A stretch of 64,000 nucleotides of DNA from Persicaria tinctoria (GCA_037127255.1 JBANSL010000005.1:64107909-64171908); one strand, 5' to 3'; counted from the first letter of the stretch, positions 25,843 through 38,758 are shown. Made by a program: numbers and translations. The notes: generated by a model not told the origin, from the sequence alone.

Positions 25843-26699
25843 AATTATACATGACCAAAGTATATGACAGTAACAATTTTTTTTTATCAAGTGATGAATC
25901 TTCTAATCAAATTATGTTGGCTTAGAGTTTCTTAAGCATGATATTAAGCAATTTCAAATCACAATGACATTAATCAATGAGATGTTCACTGAGCTTACTT
26001 TCATACAGATCTGATTACAAAGGCATAGGGAAGAACAAGTAGAAAAGGAATACGAATTTTGTAGAGCAAATTAGGAAGAATTCAGTCCATTTGAATCCAA
26101 AAAATTATTGAAAACTCAAATTCAATTAAAACCCAATTCACAAGTCCATGAATAAGTTAGAAGACACCCCACCCCACGTGCAAGTTCAAACATCAGTTAA
26201 AAAGAGAAATTGAATCAATTAAGAAGAAGGAAACTCAAATGGTGTTTGTACTGCTCAAATTGAAACCCCGAAAATCGAAACCCAAAATCGATTGCAATCC
26301 AAAGTTAACAAGCATACCTCTTCAATTCGACTTATGGCTATCTTCGACCCACGATTTCAACCTCTGGTGGAGCGATGAAATCATTTTCCATCGTTGACGA
26401 AAACCACGCCGCTGGTTTGATAGGCAACTACCCTCCACACTTCTTGTTCGGTGTCAAAATCGGCATTCACAATCATTGTCGATCTCCATGGAGTGAAATC
26501 CCCAAAATTCGACCGAGGATGAAGAAAGCAAAAACCATGTAAGCGTTTTTTTAACAAAAAGTTAACGGTGGTTTTCAACAATTAACGGAGGGGCATGCGG
26601 CAAACAAAATCAAAAGTTCAGGGTACCACACGAATTATGCTAAACTTTGGTACACCACACGAAATATCCCTTACTTCAAGGGTACCACGCGAAATTTCT

Positions 26700-28080
26700 G
26701 ATTTATGGTTCAATGTTGAAGAGCCGGGCGGGTTTTGTTTGGGCTGGGTTTTGTTTCACTGTTTGGATTTGGAGCTCCTAAATACTTATTGGACCCCAAA
26801 TTAATTTTGAACCAACTTTGTGGAATAATTCATTGCTCAACTGGGGTTTATGCTGCTGTAGAAACTGCCAAATAAAATGTATATTTGCTGAATGACGTTT
26901 CCTTTGGTGAAACTGCCAAAAGAACAGGTCATCCTGATTCCTGATCAAGAAGCTGATTCTACTTTCAGTATATTATATAGTCTCCATCCCATTTCATGAG
27001 AGTTAGTAATTCTACTGTCCCCTCGCTTTCACTTGCAAGATTTTCATCGACTACGTACGTACATATATAATGCTTGATGGTGTGAATGAGAATGATGAAG
27101 AGAAGCATGTTCACCCTCCCGGTACCTGCTCCGCAATTTGCTGTAAACAATGGACGTGAATCCAATCGGCAGTTTAAAACAAGCAGCAAAGTCCAAAACT
27201 TGCAGAAAATCCTCCCTAAATTTCTGAAATTTGTTGGAGTGTGTGGTGGGTTTACATCTGAAATTTGTTGAACAAACAATTAACATATTAACATAAAGAA
27301 TCAAGAATGTAGAGAGTAGAGGCATTGTGCAATAAGTTCCTATTCCCGTTTTTGGTTGTGTGAATGAGGGTTCTTGGAGCAACAAGTATTTTAGCAAAGT
27401 CTGCTTCCCGTTTGTATTTTGCTGCTTGCTTTGGATGTTGGTTTTCGCTTCTGCTCTTACTTTCATTTCCGTCTTCCTGGTTGATTCAGCTTCTACCTTG
27501 TGGTTCGAAATTGAACTAGGGTGAGTTGTGGTAACTGGTAAGTGGCTGTTTTGGTGGTTGGGGGAAACCATAAAAGACAACCAAACGTTTGGATATGTTT
27601 CTTCTGCAGCAGTAGATAGAGTAGAATCTGTCGCCTTTCGCAAGACGATTCCACATATCAAGGTCGGAATGGGATTGGGTGTTTTCACGTCTCACCGTAG
27701 CGCCTGGCACAAGGAATTGATCTCCAGGAACTGCATTTCACAGTTATCGGTGGTGGTTTCAGTGTTTCCATGAGAAACTGCATATTTGAACGTATTGGCA
27801 TTGTTGCGTGGTACCCAAAACATCGACCCATCCGACCTAATTGACGAGTCTATCTGTTTCTAATGTGTTTAGATAAACAGAACATATGCTTCCCAAATAG
27901 AAAACAAGGATGACACTCGGTAGAGGAACACCCGCCAGTGTCTTTCATATTAGAACTGACAGTCCTGACTTGTAAACGCAGTCACGCCATTACATCAAAA
28001 GGCGCAAAACATGAAAGAACCCAACCGATTAGTTTTACTGATGTACATAGTAATAGTGTTGTTGAGGTTTCGGCTCTGTT
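26700..28080. other. region between Mutator-like element and the RS-rich gene
   Basis: No convincing gene. The longest frame (27044-27688, minus) has no recognisable domain and biased composition. Part of 27800-28080 may be the 3' UTR of the minus-strand gene ending at 28081. Positions 26709-26740 repeat the sequence at 22045-22072 on the other side of the Mutator-like element. Confidence 0.4.
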
Positions 28081-31000
28081 TCACAAAGCGAGAAGGGCCT
28101 CTGCTTTTGCAACTGGGTCCTTTTCGTTTTCAGACTTCGGGCTCTTGTTCACTTCGTCAAACAAGTCGTGCTTCCACTTGTCGACACGACCACCTCCTAC
28201 TGCAGGATAGCCACCTTGCCTACCAACGTATCCCCCCTCCCGTCCTGTAAACCTGTTACCACTTTTACTATCTGGGTACCTGTCTCTGGAAGGGAAACCA
28301 GCCCTCTCAGACCTTGCTCTGTTAGGTGGGAACCTGCCTCCAGAATAGCCTCGATCACGCTCATTTCTATCAGAATAGCGATGGATTCCTCTTTCTTCTC
28401 TCCTAACATTTCTTGGAGCAGCAGCTGCCTCCGAGTGGGTCGTCTTGATAGTTGCTGCAGCTTTTTCTGCGGGTTGAGATTCTGCAGGAGGGGGCTTCTC
28501 CTCCCTAAATTTCTTCCTTGCCGGGTGAGGTTGGTCAGCATTTGTTTTAGAGGGTTCATCATGGCTCCTGACACGGCTATCATCTCCACGAGCTATGAAT
28601 TTCTCATCCTTATCCGGTGCGTGCTTTCCTCTCCTATCATCCTCTTGATTTCTCCACAATCCACGCTCTGTCCAAATAACATCTACCAATGTAAACTTTC
28701 TAAAGTGATAGAGAATCCAGTTAGGGAGCATTTCGTATATAATAGGGGTGTGTTTGGATTCCAAAATTCATTGATTATAAATGCAAATATTTTACCTTGG
28801 CTTATATGAGCATATGGTTGCATTACTATTTTATATCAGTTTTTACGAGTTTTTTTTGTTGTGCAACCAAACACTCACATAACTAGGGTAAAACAATTGC
28901 ATTATAATTAATGAATTTTGGAATCCAAACGCGTCCTCAATTGCAACTGCAACTTGAAAGATGTTCAGGCACTTGAAAATATGCATCTAGAACTAGCAAC
29001 AAATTCACAAGGTGAAACCAAAAGAACAAACTTCGTTCTGCAATTTTCTGCTCAAAGAATTGTGCACATGCCTCAATATCCATTACTAAATGAAACAAAA
29101 GCTCCATGGTTTTGCAACATCAACCAGATGATATTGAACCATTCAAGGAGACAAGGACATCTCATCTATTAACCACAAGAGGAAACTACAACACATGAAA
29201 TTGACAGAAGAAGCCCAAGGTTGTCGAGAATAAAACTGACTGAGAAGCATACCAGATTTTCCTCCACGCTCAGTGCTTGTGCCATCTTGAGCAGCATTGC
29301 TACAGTCATTAGGCTATAATAAGAAAAGCAGAGACAAGCCGAACATAGTTACATAAACGGCAGCCTCAAAAGACACTCTGCTACGTCAGCCTAGTAAACA
29401 ACATTGCAAACACTGAATAACCACCAAACCATAAAATTCGGCAGAAAACAGCTCATTTGTCAAAAATAACTCAAACAAGAAATGAAGTTATGATATACCT
29501 CTTAAAAAAAAAAAGTTATACATGATATGTTCATCAACTAATGAAGGGCCACCATGACGAAAGCACAACATAGAGATATCTTAGTGTTGATTTATCCAGA
29601 GTTCCACTATGAATAATGAGATTTGTTTGCTTTAGCACATGGTATTCATATCATAGTCCGCCAACTGAAATTGGCAGCATGCAACAATCAAGAAATAGGC
29701 TCAGATAGATCACGGTTTAAATTGAAAATGATAAATTTTTTAAGTCAAGACTCCAATGATCCGGTTGAGCCCTTTGAGGTAAACCCCGAGTTCCTCCATA
29801 AGTCAGGGATCAAGGACAGAAAGTTACTTTCTGTACAAATTGAAAATTCAAAGCATTATTACATCATATGACATACCCATGCAAATCCTAATGATGTATT
29901 GACCTTCCATTCACAAAATCCTCCATAAAGCTTTGGGAGTCCATAATAGAAACTTCTCCATAATTTCTACCAATAGTAAAACCATGTCTAAACTCAAAAG
30001 AGTAACAAAATCACCCGATTTGGGTTGATAGAAGATGATATGACTGCAAAAGGGCAAAGGAGTTCCGAGTTGTATAAAGGTAATTTTGCAAAACGGTATA
30101 GAAAAAAGGCATAAGTTGCAGACACAAGAATATGGAAAACCAGACCTTGACTGACATGCAGGAGCTTTTCAACTATATTGCTGATGACATCAGAAGAGAA
30201 ACATATTGACTGTTTTTGAAAACTATACAGCAACAAGGATAATGGAAATGAGAACTTAGTAAACAAAAGGTAAGGAACACTTGTTGGATCAAAGCTTTTA
30301 TTCATTCAACAAGGCCATTAAGTTTCTTGGGAGGAATATTTATTAACAACCCAAACTCTACCTTAGATTCAGAAGCATGTAGTTTGTCAAGAGGCAAAGG
30401 ATCCTGAAGGTGGTGACGGTGCTTTCTACCATCATCCTTGTCACGTGTTTCTGGACTAAACCGGTTGGGACTTCGTTCAGTAGTTGGTTTTCCATTCCTC
30501 CTAGATCTCTTTGGACTGAGAAACAAAGGAAAGGAAAACATGGTAAGCATATCAGCATACCAGCATGAGGTATTAAGAGTTAAGACCATCTCCAACAGCT
30601 TCTCCAAATTTTCTCCAAAATGGGAAAACATAATACATATTCTTTAAATTATTTTTACATCAATTCCAACAACTTCCCCATTTCGAAGATTTTGATCATC
30701 ATTTAGTTTTGAAGATTGTTGAAGATTTATAGAAGTCTTTCTATTTTTTCTGCTACTTCCCCATTTTGAAGAATGTGATGGAGATCCGCTGGACCAAAAA
30801 ACATCTTAAAATCCTCTAAAGAACTCCAAAATCCCCAAAATGGGGAATGTGTTGGAGATACTCAATTCCGGTAAATGGGTATTGGTGTCGAGTTTTGATA
30901 TTGGGCATTTGGATAACACTTTGACATCAAAATAGGGTTTTATACTTGACCAGGGAGAACAATTTCACTCTTTCCTCCCACCTCCCCCTATTTTTCTTCG

Positions 31001-31682
31001 TCTTTCTTAATTTTTCTTGGATGGATATCAAGGTTTGGGCATGAGCTATTACTGGTATGGGTTTTATATCCATACGCCACTCATAGCTCTTCAACTCAGC
31101 AATGAATACAAATTCCAAAAAAATATGTAGGCGGCTACTTAAGTTCTGATTAGCCCATGAAATATGTCCAAGCCAATCCAATCACTACTTAAATCACTTA
31201 AAATGAAGGCCAATAGCTACAAACACAAAGACCTTGTCCTGTACTCAATCTTCCATAAAAGCAAAAAATATTTTTAACCGCATGAATTCAATCGAGATCC
31301 AAGTTTGCGCATGGCTGAGTTTTTTTCCCAAATTGATTAGAAAACAATAGCTCGACGACAATTAGAACATGAAGGAAACAATATCAAGCAAAATGAAGAA
31401 AATAATATGATCTTACTACAAAATACATACAATTAACAGTAGCCCACCAAAACTTGCGGCAGTGACTGATCATTCGCGAACAAATTATCAATTAAACGGA
31501 AGAAATTTGAATCTCCGCAATGCAGTTTGAACAGTAACCCTAAATTTTGGGTACTTGAAATGTGAGATTCATCGGAAATGAAAACAAAAGAAAGGAAACA
31601 AAAAGAGATTGGGAAGAAAGGGAGACCTGGGTTCTCGTTCGAATCTGGAATAGTGGCGTTTTGAATCAGATTCACGGGGCAT
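28081..31682 (-). CDS. Arg/Ser-rich, probably nuclear protein (4 exons)
   Basis: Exons on the minus strand: 31627-31682, 30362-30515, 29253-29313, 28081-28667, joined by consensus GT/AG sites with consistent phases, giving about 285 residues. It begins MPRESDSKRHYSRFEREPSP and continues KRSRRNGKPTTERSPNRFS. The middle is rich in Arg, Asp, Glu and Ser (GGKSERGLWRNQEDDRRGKH). Then comes an RGG/GYxG-like section (RDRGYSGGRFPPN, FTGREGGYVGRQGGYP), and the end is conserved-looking: DKWKHDLFDEVNKSP and DPVAKAEALLAL. Such composition is usual for proteins that bind RNA or splicing factors; no RRM, zinc finger or other folded domain is visible, and I cannot name the family. Exon 2 to exon 3 spans 1 kb, so a missed small exon is possible. 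No stop or frameshift was seen. The LINE lies upstream in head-to-head orientation. Confidence 0.8.
28746..28936. mobile_element. MITE in an intron of the RS-rich gene
   Basis: Ends GGGTGTGTTTGGATTCC and, inverted, GGACGCGTTTGGATTCC; the match continues through AAAATTCATT for about 30 bp. The AT-rich core is about 190 bp in total. GGGTGTGTTTGG termini suggest a PIF/Harbinger-type or hAT-type MITE; the target duplication is unclear. It lies in the intron between exons 3 and 4 (28668-29252). Confidence 0.75.
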
Positions 31683-32259
31683 TTTGATGATGTTATTTGC
31701 TTTCGCCTTCACAACTCCCTGCTTCATGCGGAGCTTTATAAAACTAGGGCAGAGGATTAGTTATTTCGAGTATTTTAGTGAAATTAAGTTGGCTTAATTT
31801 AGTGACTGTTAAAAAAATAAATATAATTAAATAAATGTCCACAAGTTAAGTAAATATCTCTACTATATACCGTCCAAAAAACGGAATAAAAAACCCTCCC
31901 CGAGTGAAAATGAACGCGCTTCACGCGCCTTCTTCTTCTCTCTCGAATCCCCTTTTCTGAAGAAATCGCCGCTTGCGATAACCCTAGCATCACATGCCTC
32001 CTTCATTCAAAGTCTCTCTCCTGTCAAATCTCCCCCAAAATCTCTTCTGAATCGAAATTTAATGATGAGAATGTGCGGTTTAAGGATCCAATTGAAAGAT
32101 TGCGTGAGAAATCTTGGCTTGTGGTTATGGAGTTCCAGTTCGGAAAAATTTGGGGGAGAAAGAAATTTGATTGTGAAGTACGGTACGGAGAGATCCTCGG
32201 ATTAAATGCTCGAATTGAGTTTGTGAGTGTGTGGATAGATTTTGGGGGAGAAAGAAATT

Positions 32260-33627
32260 CATTGGTTTGAGCTCAAATTTGATGAGAAGGCTGATCGAGA
32301 TAAAGTGTAGGCTGGAAGGCCTTTTCATATTGCCGGCCAACTCATGTTGCTGCGACCTTGGGTGCAAGATTTTGATCCTTGGGCAGAATCTGTGTCTGTC
32401 ATGGATCTGTGGGTGCGTATTCCTGGCTTGCCCACTAAATTCGTAAGTGAATCCATTCTCAAATCGATCATTGAGAGGAACTGTGTTGGTACAGTCTTGA
32501 GGGTGGCGGCCTTTAACCCCAATGGGGCAAGGCTTCGTTACCCTCGGATTTGTATTAATACAGATCTTAAGAAGATTCCTGGTAAAATGATATTTGTGCC
32601 TAATGAGAATGGGGAGATTGAAGCTTTTCCTCTTTGGTTTGAGGATTTCCCTGAAGGGTGTGGCTATTGTGGCTTATCTGACCATATATTTGAGAATTGT
32701 CCAAAGCGACGAGTGTGCAGTGCTCCTCCTGTGGGCATTGCTGGAGATAAACCTGAAGCGGATGTAGCCTCTCCGGGTAGAGCTGGCCCAGCTAATGATG
32801 GTGGGGAGTGGAAGACTGTTGATGCTAAAAAGTCTCGTCCACTTCCGCCTCCATCCTTCGGCCATTCCAAAGCTGAATTGTGGAAGTGTTTTGGAGCAAA
32901 TGCGGAAACTGGTTCTGGCTCTTCGGCTACCGATTCTTCAGTGCAAACTGGAGAGGAGTCAACTAACACCACTATTCATGTTGGGAATATTGGTGTCACT
33001 GGCAAAGCTCTGTCGAAATTTACAGTTGCTGGGAGTTCTTTTCCTGCTACTGCTGAAGATGAGGTTGTGGCTTTCAATGTGGACCCTAGTGCTGTAGAGG
33101 CTATGGAGGACGATGAGATGGAATTGGATGTGGAAGAAATTGAGGCTGAGTGTTATACTCCAGCAAATGTGGATGAAGAGGCCCCTCTTGTGGACATCCA
33201 AGGTGATGTGAATCAAGAATTCATTGAAGCTGTCTTCCAAGACCCCGAGTATGACGGTGCCGACAATGATGATTTTCTTGTGGAAGAGATGTTGGATAAA
33301 GAGGTGAGTTTTGAAAATTCAATTGATTTTTCTGGCTTTTCTGCTGATTTCACACAAGCTGATTTTGATCAAATGCTCCGAGATATCCCTGCCTCCTCTG
33401 AATTTCTGTTGCCAAACCTGTGCAAACCTGGTTTTTCTAATGCCGATTGTTTGGACCCCCTTGTTGCTCCCTCTGACTCACCCTCGGTGATCTTGAGGTT
33501 GGAGCAGCTTGGGGTCGAGGGATCGGTTAAATCTGAGTCTGGCAAACGTAAACTCGGGGAGGAGGATGGAGAAATTGTCAATTCAAAACTGATGGGTGGA
33601 AGTTCTAAGAGGGGCAAGAATGAGTAG
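32260..33627 (+). pseudogene. LINE ORF1 (DUF4283-like, zinc knuckle)
   Basis: The frame can be followed upstream of the first long-frame ATG (32344): FELKFDEKADRDKV, then TAG at 32308-32310, then AGRPFHIAGQLMLLRPW. This is the DUF4283-like nucleic-acid-binding region of plant LINE ORF1 proteins, so the TAG is a premature stop where a residue such as Leu or Trp would be expected. Downstream, WVRIPGLPTKFVS is typical, and the zinc knuckle is C-x2-C-x4-H-x4-C (CGYCGLSDHIFENC). The C-terminal half is acidic and low in structure (EDDEMELDVEEIEAE) and ends with basic SGKRKLGEEDG text. ORF1 proteins coat the LINE RNA. Confidence 0.82.
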
Positions 33628-33736
33628 TCGACTATGGGAGGAAATTTCTTCACTCTTTCCTTGGGGATGGAAACTGTGGAGAGGAATGTGGCAGCATATC
33701 CCTCAATCTATCAAATTTTAGTATGAAGGTCAGTAT

Positions 33737-34606
33737 GTGCAGTGCTGTAGTAGGAGTTTATGTAAGGTCGGAGAATCGGGTAAGATGTGTCAAGGACTTG
33801 GGAGCTTTTTGGTATGGATGTATGCTCGTCTTCCTTTTCCTGATCCCCTTATAAGGGCTAAAATAAGTGCAATATGTAGCATATGTTACAGGAGAGGAAA
33901 GTGTCTTGTAGTGTGTGTCTTAGTAAAGTTTGTAATGGATCACTTTGTTGTTTCTTATGGGTGCAGCATTAGTTGCATTCTATATAAAGTACTCATTTTA
34001 TACTGGTTTGGTGTGAACTTGGGTTGGCAGTATGGTTTGCTTGCTATTTCTAATTATATGTATAGAATTTCGACTATAAAAGTTGAGAAGAGTGTTGGTT
34101 GTGGAGTTAGCTCCGTCATTCAGTCCACCAATGGGGCTGTCCTCACAGTTGTAGAGACCAACATCCTTAGTGTAAATTACGCTAAGAAAATTGAAACCTC
34201 TGCTATTCAGAAGGTAACTTGTAATTCATATTGGAAGCTTTGGTGTGTAGGTATACAGGTTGGGAGTTTTGCTGATATTCGAAACAACAATACTGGTGTA
34301 GGAAGATGTTTCCTAATTAGCTCCAAGATAAATAAAGAAAAAGTGAGAAGCAAGTTAGTGCTAGGAACAAGTAGATGGAGAGTAGATATTAACATTCTTT
34401 GGTATTATTGTTCTACTCACAGCTTCCTCAGGAACAACTGTGTTCCGATGATATCGGTGTCTAAGTTTTTTCAAACAATCAAGAATAGGGTAGTAGATGG
34501 AGGTGTATATTTTTGTTACATTTTACAATCTACCTTGTTTAGTCTTGCCTTACAAAATAAATTGTCTAAAGTGATTAGGGAAAATATAAAATTAGGTTTG
34601 AAATGA
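33737..34606 (+). other. 289-residue open frame between LINE ORF1 and ORF2
   Basis: Uninterrupted frame from ATG at 33737 to TGA at 34604-34606, whose stop overlaps the ORF2 start codon as ATGA (34603). The predicted product is Cys-, Val- and Ile-rich with no recognised domain. Spacers in related plant LINEs are not normally described as coding, so this may be a chance frame; codon use does not settle it by eye. Confidence 0.3.
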
Positions 34607-37600
34607 GGATAGGCTCTTGGAATGTTATAGGTATTGGAAGACCAAACTTTTGGGCCGAACTTGGTACATTCTGTAATATTAATAGAGTCAAAATAATGAC
34701 TGTAATGGAAACTAAGTCGGACAAAATCCCCGAGGAAAAATCCTGGAGAGCTGCGGGGTTTGATGAAGCAATTTGGGTACCTGCAGTAGGAAAATCGGGT
34801 GGGATTGGTCTGCTATGGAAAAATCATTTTATGACTCATGAAACTATTTCAGTCAAACATTATAGCAATCGTTTCATTAGCGTAATTTACAATAATACAA
34901 ACCTAGGGGTCGATTGTCAGATTGTGTTTTTATATGCGCCAGCTCAGGAACGAGAGAAACATGGTTTCTGGGAAGAAATACAAACATTAATTAATACGTC
35001 TCCTGTTCCATCTATGTTAATAGGAGACTTGAATGATATTGTTACACAAGAAGACAAAAAAGGGGGAGCAGAACCTTCATTATCCAGATTGGTCAGATTA
35101 AATGACTTTAAGAACAACTGTGAGATGGTGGATATTCCGTTCAGCGGAAATAGGTTTACTTGGAGAAAGAAGAAGGTTGGGCCAGACAATATTTATGAAC
35201 GGTTGGATAGAGCACTTGTTCAGAATGAAATATTAAATCTCTTCCCTAGTATTCATTTAACCCACCATGCTTTTTCCTCGTCAGATCATTGCCCTATTAC
35301 GGTGTCCCTAGTTAATGAAAAGGGGACGCAGGCTGCCCCATTCAAGTTTGAGAATATGTGGATTAAAAGAAAAGATCTTAGATTAATAGTTAAACAAGCA
35401 TGGAGAGCAAATTGCCCTGGTTCTGCGATGTACCGATTGGCTTTCAAAATAAAAATTCTAAAAGCAAAAATAAAAGAATGGAATAAAAAGACTTTCGACA
35501 ATATCTTTAGGCAGTTAGAAGATATAGAGGATAAGCTAATTCATATTCAAGCTGAGTTGTGCAACTCATCTAATCCAATTACAGCAGACAAGCAGAGGAG
35601 ATTACTTGAGAAAAAAGATGCGCTTATAAAGTTTCATAAAACCTTTTTGAGTCAGAGAGCAAAATCAAAATATATAAAGTTAGATGATACAAATTCTGGG
35701 TATTTTCATAAAATAGCTACGGGAAGGCGAAATAGGAAGATAATACGTCATATCACGTCTCCAGAAGGAACTCCCATCTTAGGAGAGGAAAATATCAAGA
35801 AAGAAATTCAAGCTGACTTTGAAAAATGGTTTAAACAAGATAATCAAATTACAATTGAATGGGAGAATACATTGGATCCGGTTAAGGAGGAAATTACATA
35901 TGAGGATAACGAAATGCTAATCAAACCAGTCCAAAATAGCGAGATAAAAAATGCGGTTTTCAGTCTAGGGCGAAATAAATCTCCTGGTCCAGATGGTTTT
36001 TCAGCAGAATTTTATAAAACCTTTTGGGATATTGTGGGCTCGTCAGTGATTAGAGCTATCAAAGGTTTTTTCCATTCTGGGAAGCTTCTCCGGCAAATTA
36101 ATCACACGTTCATTACATTACTCCCAAAGGTGGATAACCCATCTTCAACTAATAATTACAGACCGATTAGCTTATGTTCGATGATTTATAAAGTTATATC
36201 GAAAATACTTACAGAACGATTGAAGAAGGTAATGGGTAAACTTGTTCATCCATTACAAGGTGCGTTCGTTGCGGACAGAGCAATTTAAGATAATGTATTA
36301 ATTGCACATGAGGTGTTCCATTCTTTTAAGACGCGTAAGGGAAAGGAGGGATGGATGGCGATTAAACTCGATATGGAGAAAGCATATGATAGGCTTAATT
36401 GGAATTTTATCTTGGAAATTCTCAAGAGGTTCGGTTTTCATCAGAAATTTATTAAGTGGATAGAAGAATGTATAAAAACAGTATCCTTTTCTGTTTTGGT
36501 AAATAGCTCTCCAACGGAATTATTTTTCCCCACGAGAGGAATCCGTCAAGGTGATCCTATCTCGCCTTTCCTATTCATTCTTGGGGCAGAAGTTCTTGCA
36601 CGAAATCTTCAAAAGAAGTCACTGGACCAAACAAGTAAAATAGGTTTTTTATTTGGCCGAAATGGACCGACAGTTCCTTTCCTTGCCTTTGCTGATGATA
36701 CAATTATTTTTTCTAAAGCTACATTAGAGGCTAGTCGTAATGTAAAATCTGTTATTGATGATTATTGCAAAGTATCAGGACAAAAAGTCAATTTCCATAA
36801 ATCCTCTTTCCAGACCACAGGGGGTGTCCCTGGATCGAGAATCCATTTATTAGAAAATTCCCTTCAAATGCCGCACACGAGAGGGATGGAGAAGTATTTA
36901 GAGTGTCCAATACTCAATGGGAAAGTAAATAAACACACCTTTGACGAGATAATCAATAAAACAAAAAATCAGCTGTCTAAATGGAAAGCAAACTCTTTGT
37001 CTCAACAAGGAAGATCGATCTTGATTAATGCAAATTTATCCTCCAAGCCTCTGCATGCTATGCAAAGTTTTATGCTTCCTGGGTATATTCATGATGAACT
37101 CGATCGCATCAATCGAAATTTCTTCTGGAATAAAGATCTCCAGCATAAACCTCTTATAGGCTGGGACAAGGTGTGCAGGCCAAAAAGCAAGGGAGGGCAA
37201 AATATAAGAAAAACGAGTGTAAGAGTGTAATGAATGAGGCTTTACAGATGAAATTACTATGGAAAACACTAGCTGAACCGAACAATATCTGGGTCAAAGT
37301 TATTAGGTATAAATATTTAAAGCATGCAGATGTCTTAAATTACGACAAGCAGAGGAATTCTTCTTGGCAATGGAGTCATGCTGCTAGGTTGATTGATAAA
37401 TTTAAAAAAGGCTTGGTTTGGAGTATTGGGGATGGGGAAACGGTAAAATTCTGGACGGATTCTTGGATCTCGCAAAAACCTCTGATTGACTGCATAAGTA
37501 ACACTCCCGTTGGTAATAAAGAAGCCCGGGTTAGAGAATTTATCCAGAATGGCGCCTGGAATAAGGAAAAGTTATGCAGTGTAATTGGTAATGAATGGGT

Positions 37601-38758
37601 AGAAAAAATCAGTAGTGTACCTCTTCCCATTCATAGAATGGCAGATAGGTTGTATTGGAGATACGATAAACAAGGATGGTATACCACAGCTAGTGCGGTA
37701 CGATTTCTTACTAACCAGGAGTCATTCAATGATGATCCAACCAAGTGGATATGGAAGGTGAATACAATTCCGAAGATTAAGAATTTCCTGTGGAAAATAG
37801 CCCAAAATGGATTACCCACTAGGGACAGGCTAAGTAAGAGAGGAGTATCGATTCCTAATGAATGCTGTTTTTGTGGAGCAAATGGAGAAGATGAAGTCCA
37901 TCTTTTTGCTAACTGTTCCTTTAGCCAAAATAGTTTGCTACAGACCACCAAATGCTCAAGGATCATAAATAGCCTAACTACAACAACATCTAAGGGAAGT
38001 ACTATCTTGGCAAAATTAGGAGAAATACTAACAAATAAAGAGAAGGAAGAGATGGCAATAAAATGGTGGTCTATCTGGTATTTTAGGAATAAAAAAATAT
38101 TTAAAGAAGCGGATACGCCAACACATTTAGAGATAAGTGTATTCATCAAATCCGTAAAAGAAGGATGGGAAAAAGCTGCTAAAGAAGACAACGATGGCGA
38201 CAAAGGGGACACAACGGGGTTGGGGGAAAGAATAAAAAGGTCAGCAGGAAAAATGTGAAATGGAAAAAACCACCACAGGGCGTTATGAAACTCAATTTTG
38301 ATGGGGCAGTTAATAATCTAGGGGAAGCCAGTATTGGTTTCATAATTAGGAACTCAGATGGACAAGTGGTCAGTATTGGGAACAAAAGAATCGGACAACA
38401 TAGCCCGTTGATGGCAGAAGCGATTGCTCTAAGAGAAGGAGTTTTGTGTGCGAAAATTAACAACTATAATAAGCTAATAGTAGAGGGTGATTCAAAAATA
38501 TTAATAAATCACCTACAGAAAAGTGGGATCTGTCCCTGAGAAATTGAATTAATTTTGGGCGATGTCAAAGGGATTCTTATGTCTCTTCTTGATATCTCCT
38601 ACTCCTTTGTGCCCCGTGAGGGTAATAGGACGGTTGACAAGGTTGCACACCTTGGTCGTCCTATTAACGGGTTAGCACTGGAACAATACTCAGATCTTAA
38701 TGATCTCATCCATCTGGATGCAATCGGTTATGATTATTCCAACCGAATTCTTACCTAA
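34603..38758 (+). pseudogene. LINE ORF2: endonuclease, reverse transcriptase, RNase H
   Basis: Endonuclease (EEP fold): SWNVIGIGRP, METKSDK, IGDLND, RLDRAL and SSDHCPI hold the usual Asn, Glu, Asp/Asn and Ser-Asp-His residues. Reverse transcriptase: NKSPGPDGFSAEFYK, LLPKVDNPSSTNNYRPISL, KLDMEKAYDRLNW, GIRQGDPISPFLFI and the catalytic FADDTIIFS. Then a zinc-binding RVT domain (WKVNTIPKIKNFLWK, CCFCGANGEDEVHLFANC) and a type I RNase H (LNFDGAV, AEAIALREG, EGDSKILI). Breaks: TAA at 36286-36288 in RT between RAI and DNVLIAHE; a frameshift at about 37190-37230; a further frame change around 38230-38255 before RNase H; TGA at 38537-38539. The two premature stops are each one C-to-T or G-to-A change from a sense codon. 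It is not autonomous. Confidence 0.92.

Larger units (their letters stand above)
22118..26699. mobile_element. Mutator-like element with long terminal inverted repeats
   Basis: Left end starts GGAAATTTCC and carries GTACCCTT, GGGTGTACCAA and GTGCCCCTCC. The right end, reversed, reads AGAAATTTCGCGTGGTACCC, GTGTACCAAAGTTT and ATGCCCCTCCGTTA. These ends align over about 100 bp, the size and style (GGTACCACGCGAAATTTC units) of plant Mutator-like TIRs. The same terminal sequence ends two other elements in the window (42759 and 61486). A 9-bp target duplication was not clear. The interior holds two opposed tRNA-like sequences, a truncated Gypsy-type element and, near the right TIR on the minus strand, a short frame starting at 26379 (MENDFIAPPEVEI) that may be the start of a lost transposase-like gene. 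Confidence 0.75.

Noticed and set aside
27044..27688. 214-codon minus-strand frame
   Set aside because: No recognisable domain, no conserved-looking motif and no clear splice partners; likely chance or UTR.
28168..28809. 213-codon plus-strand frame
   Set aside because: Antisense shadow of the last exon of the RS-rich gene, whose minus-strand reading has consistent splice phases and ordered composition.
33369..33653. Minus-strand Ser/Pro-rich frames over LINE ORF1
   Set aside because: Shadows of the plus-strand ORF1 frame.
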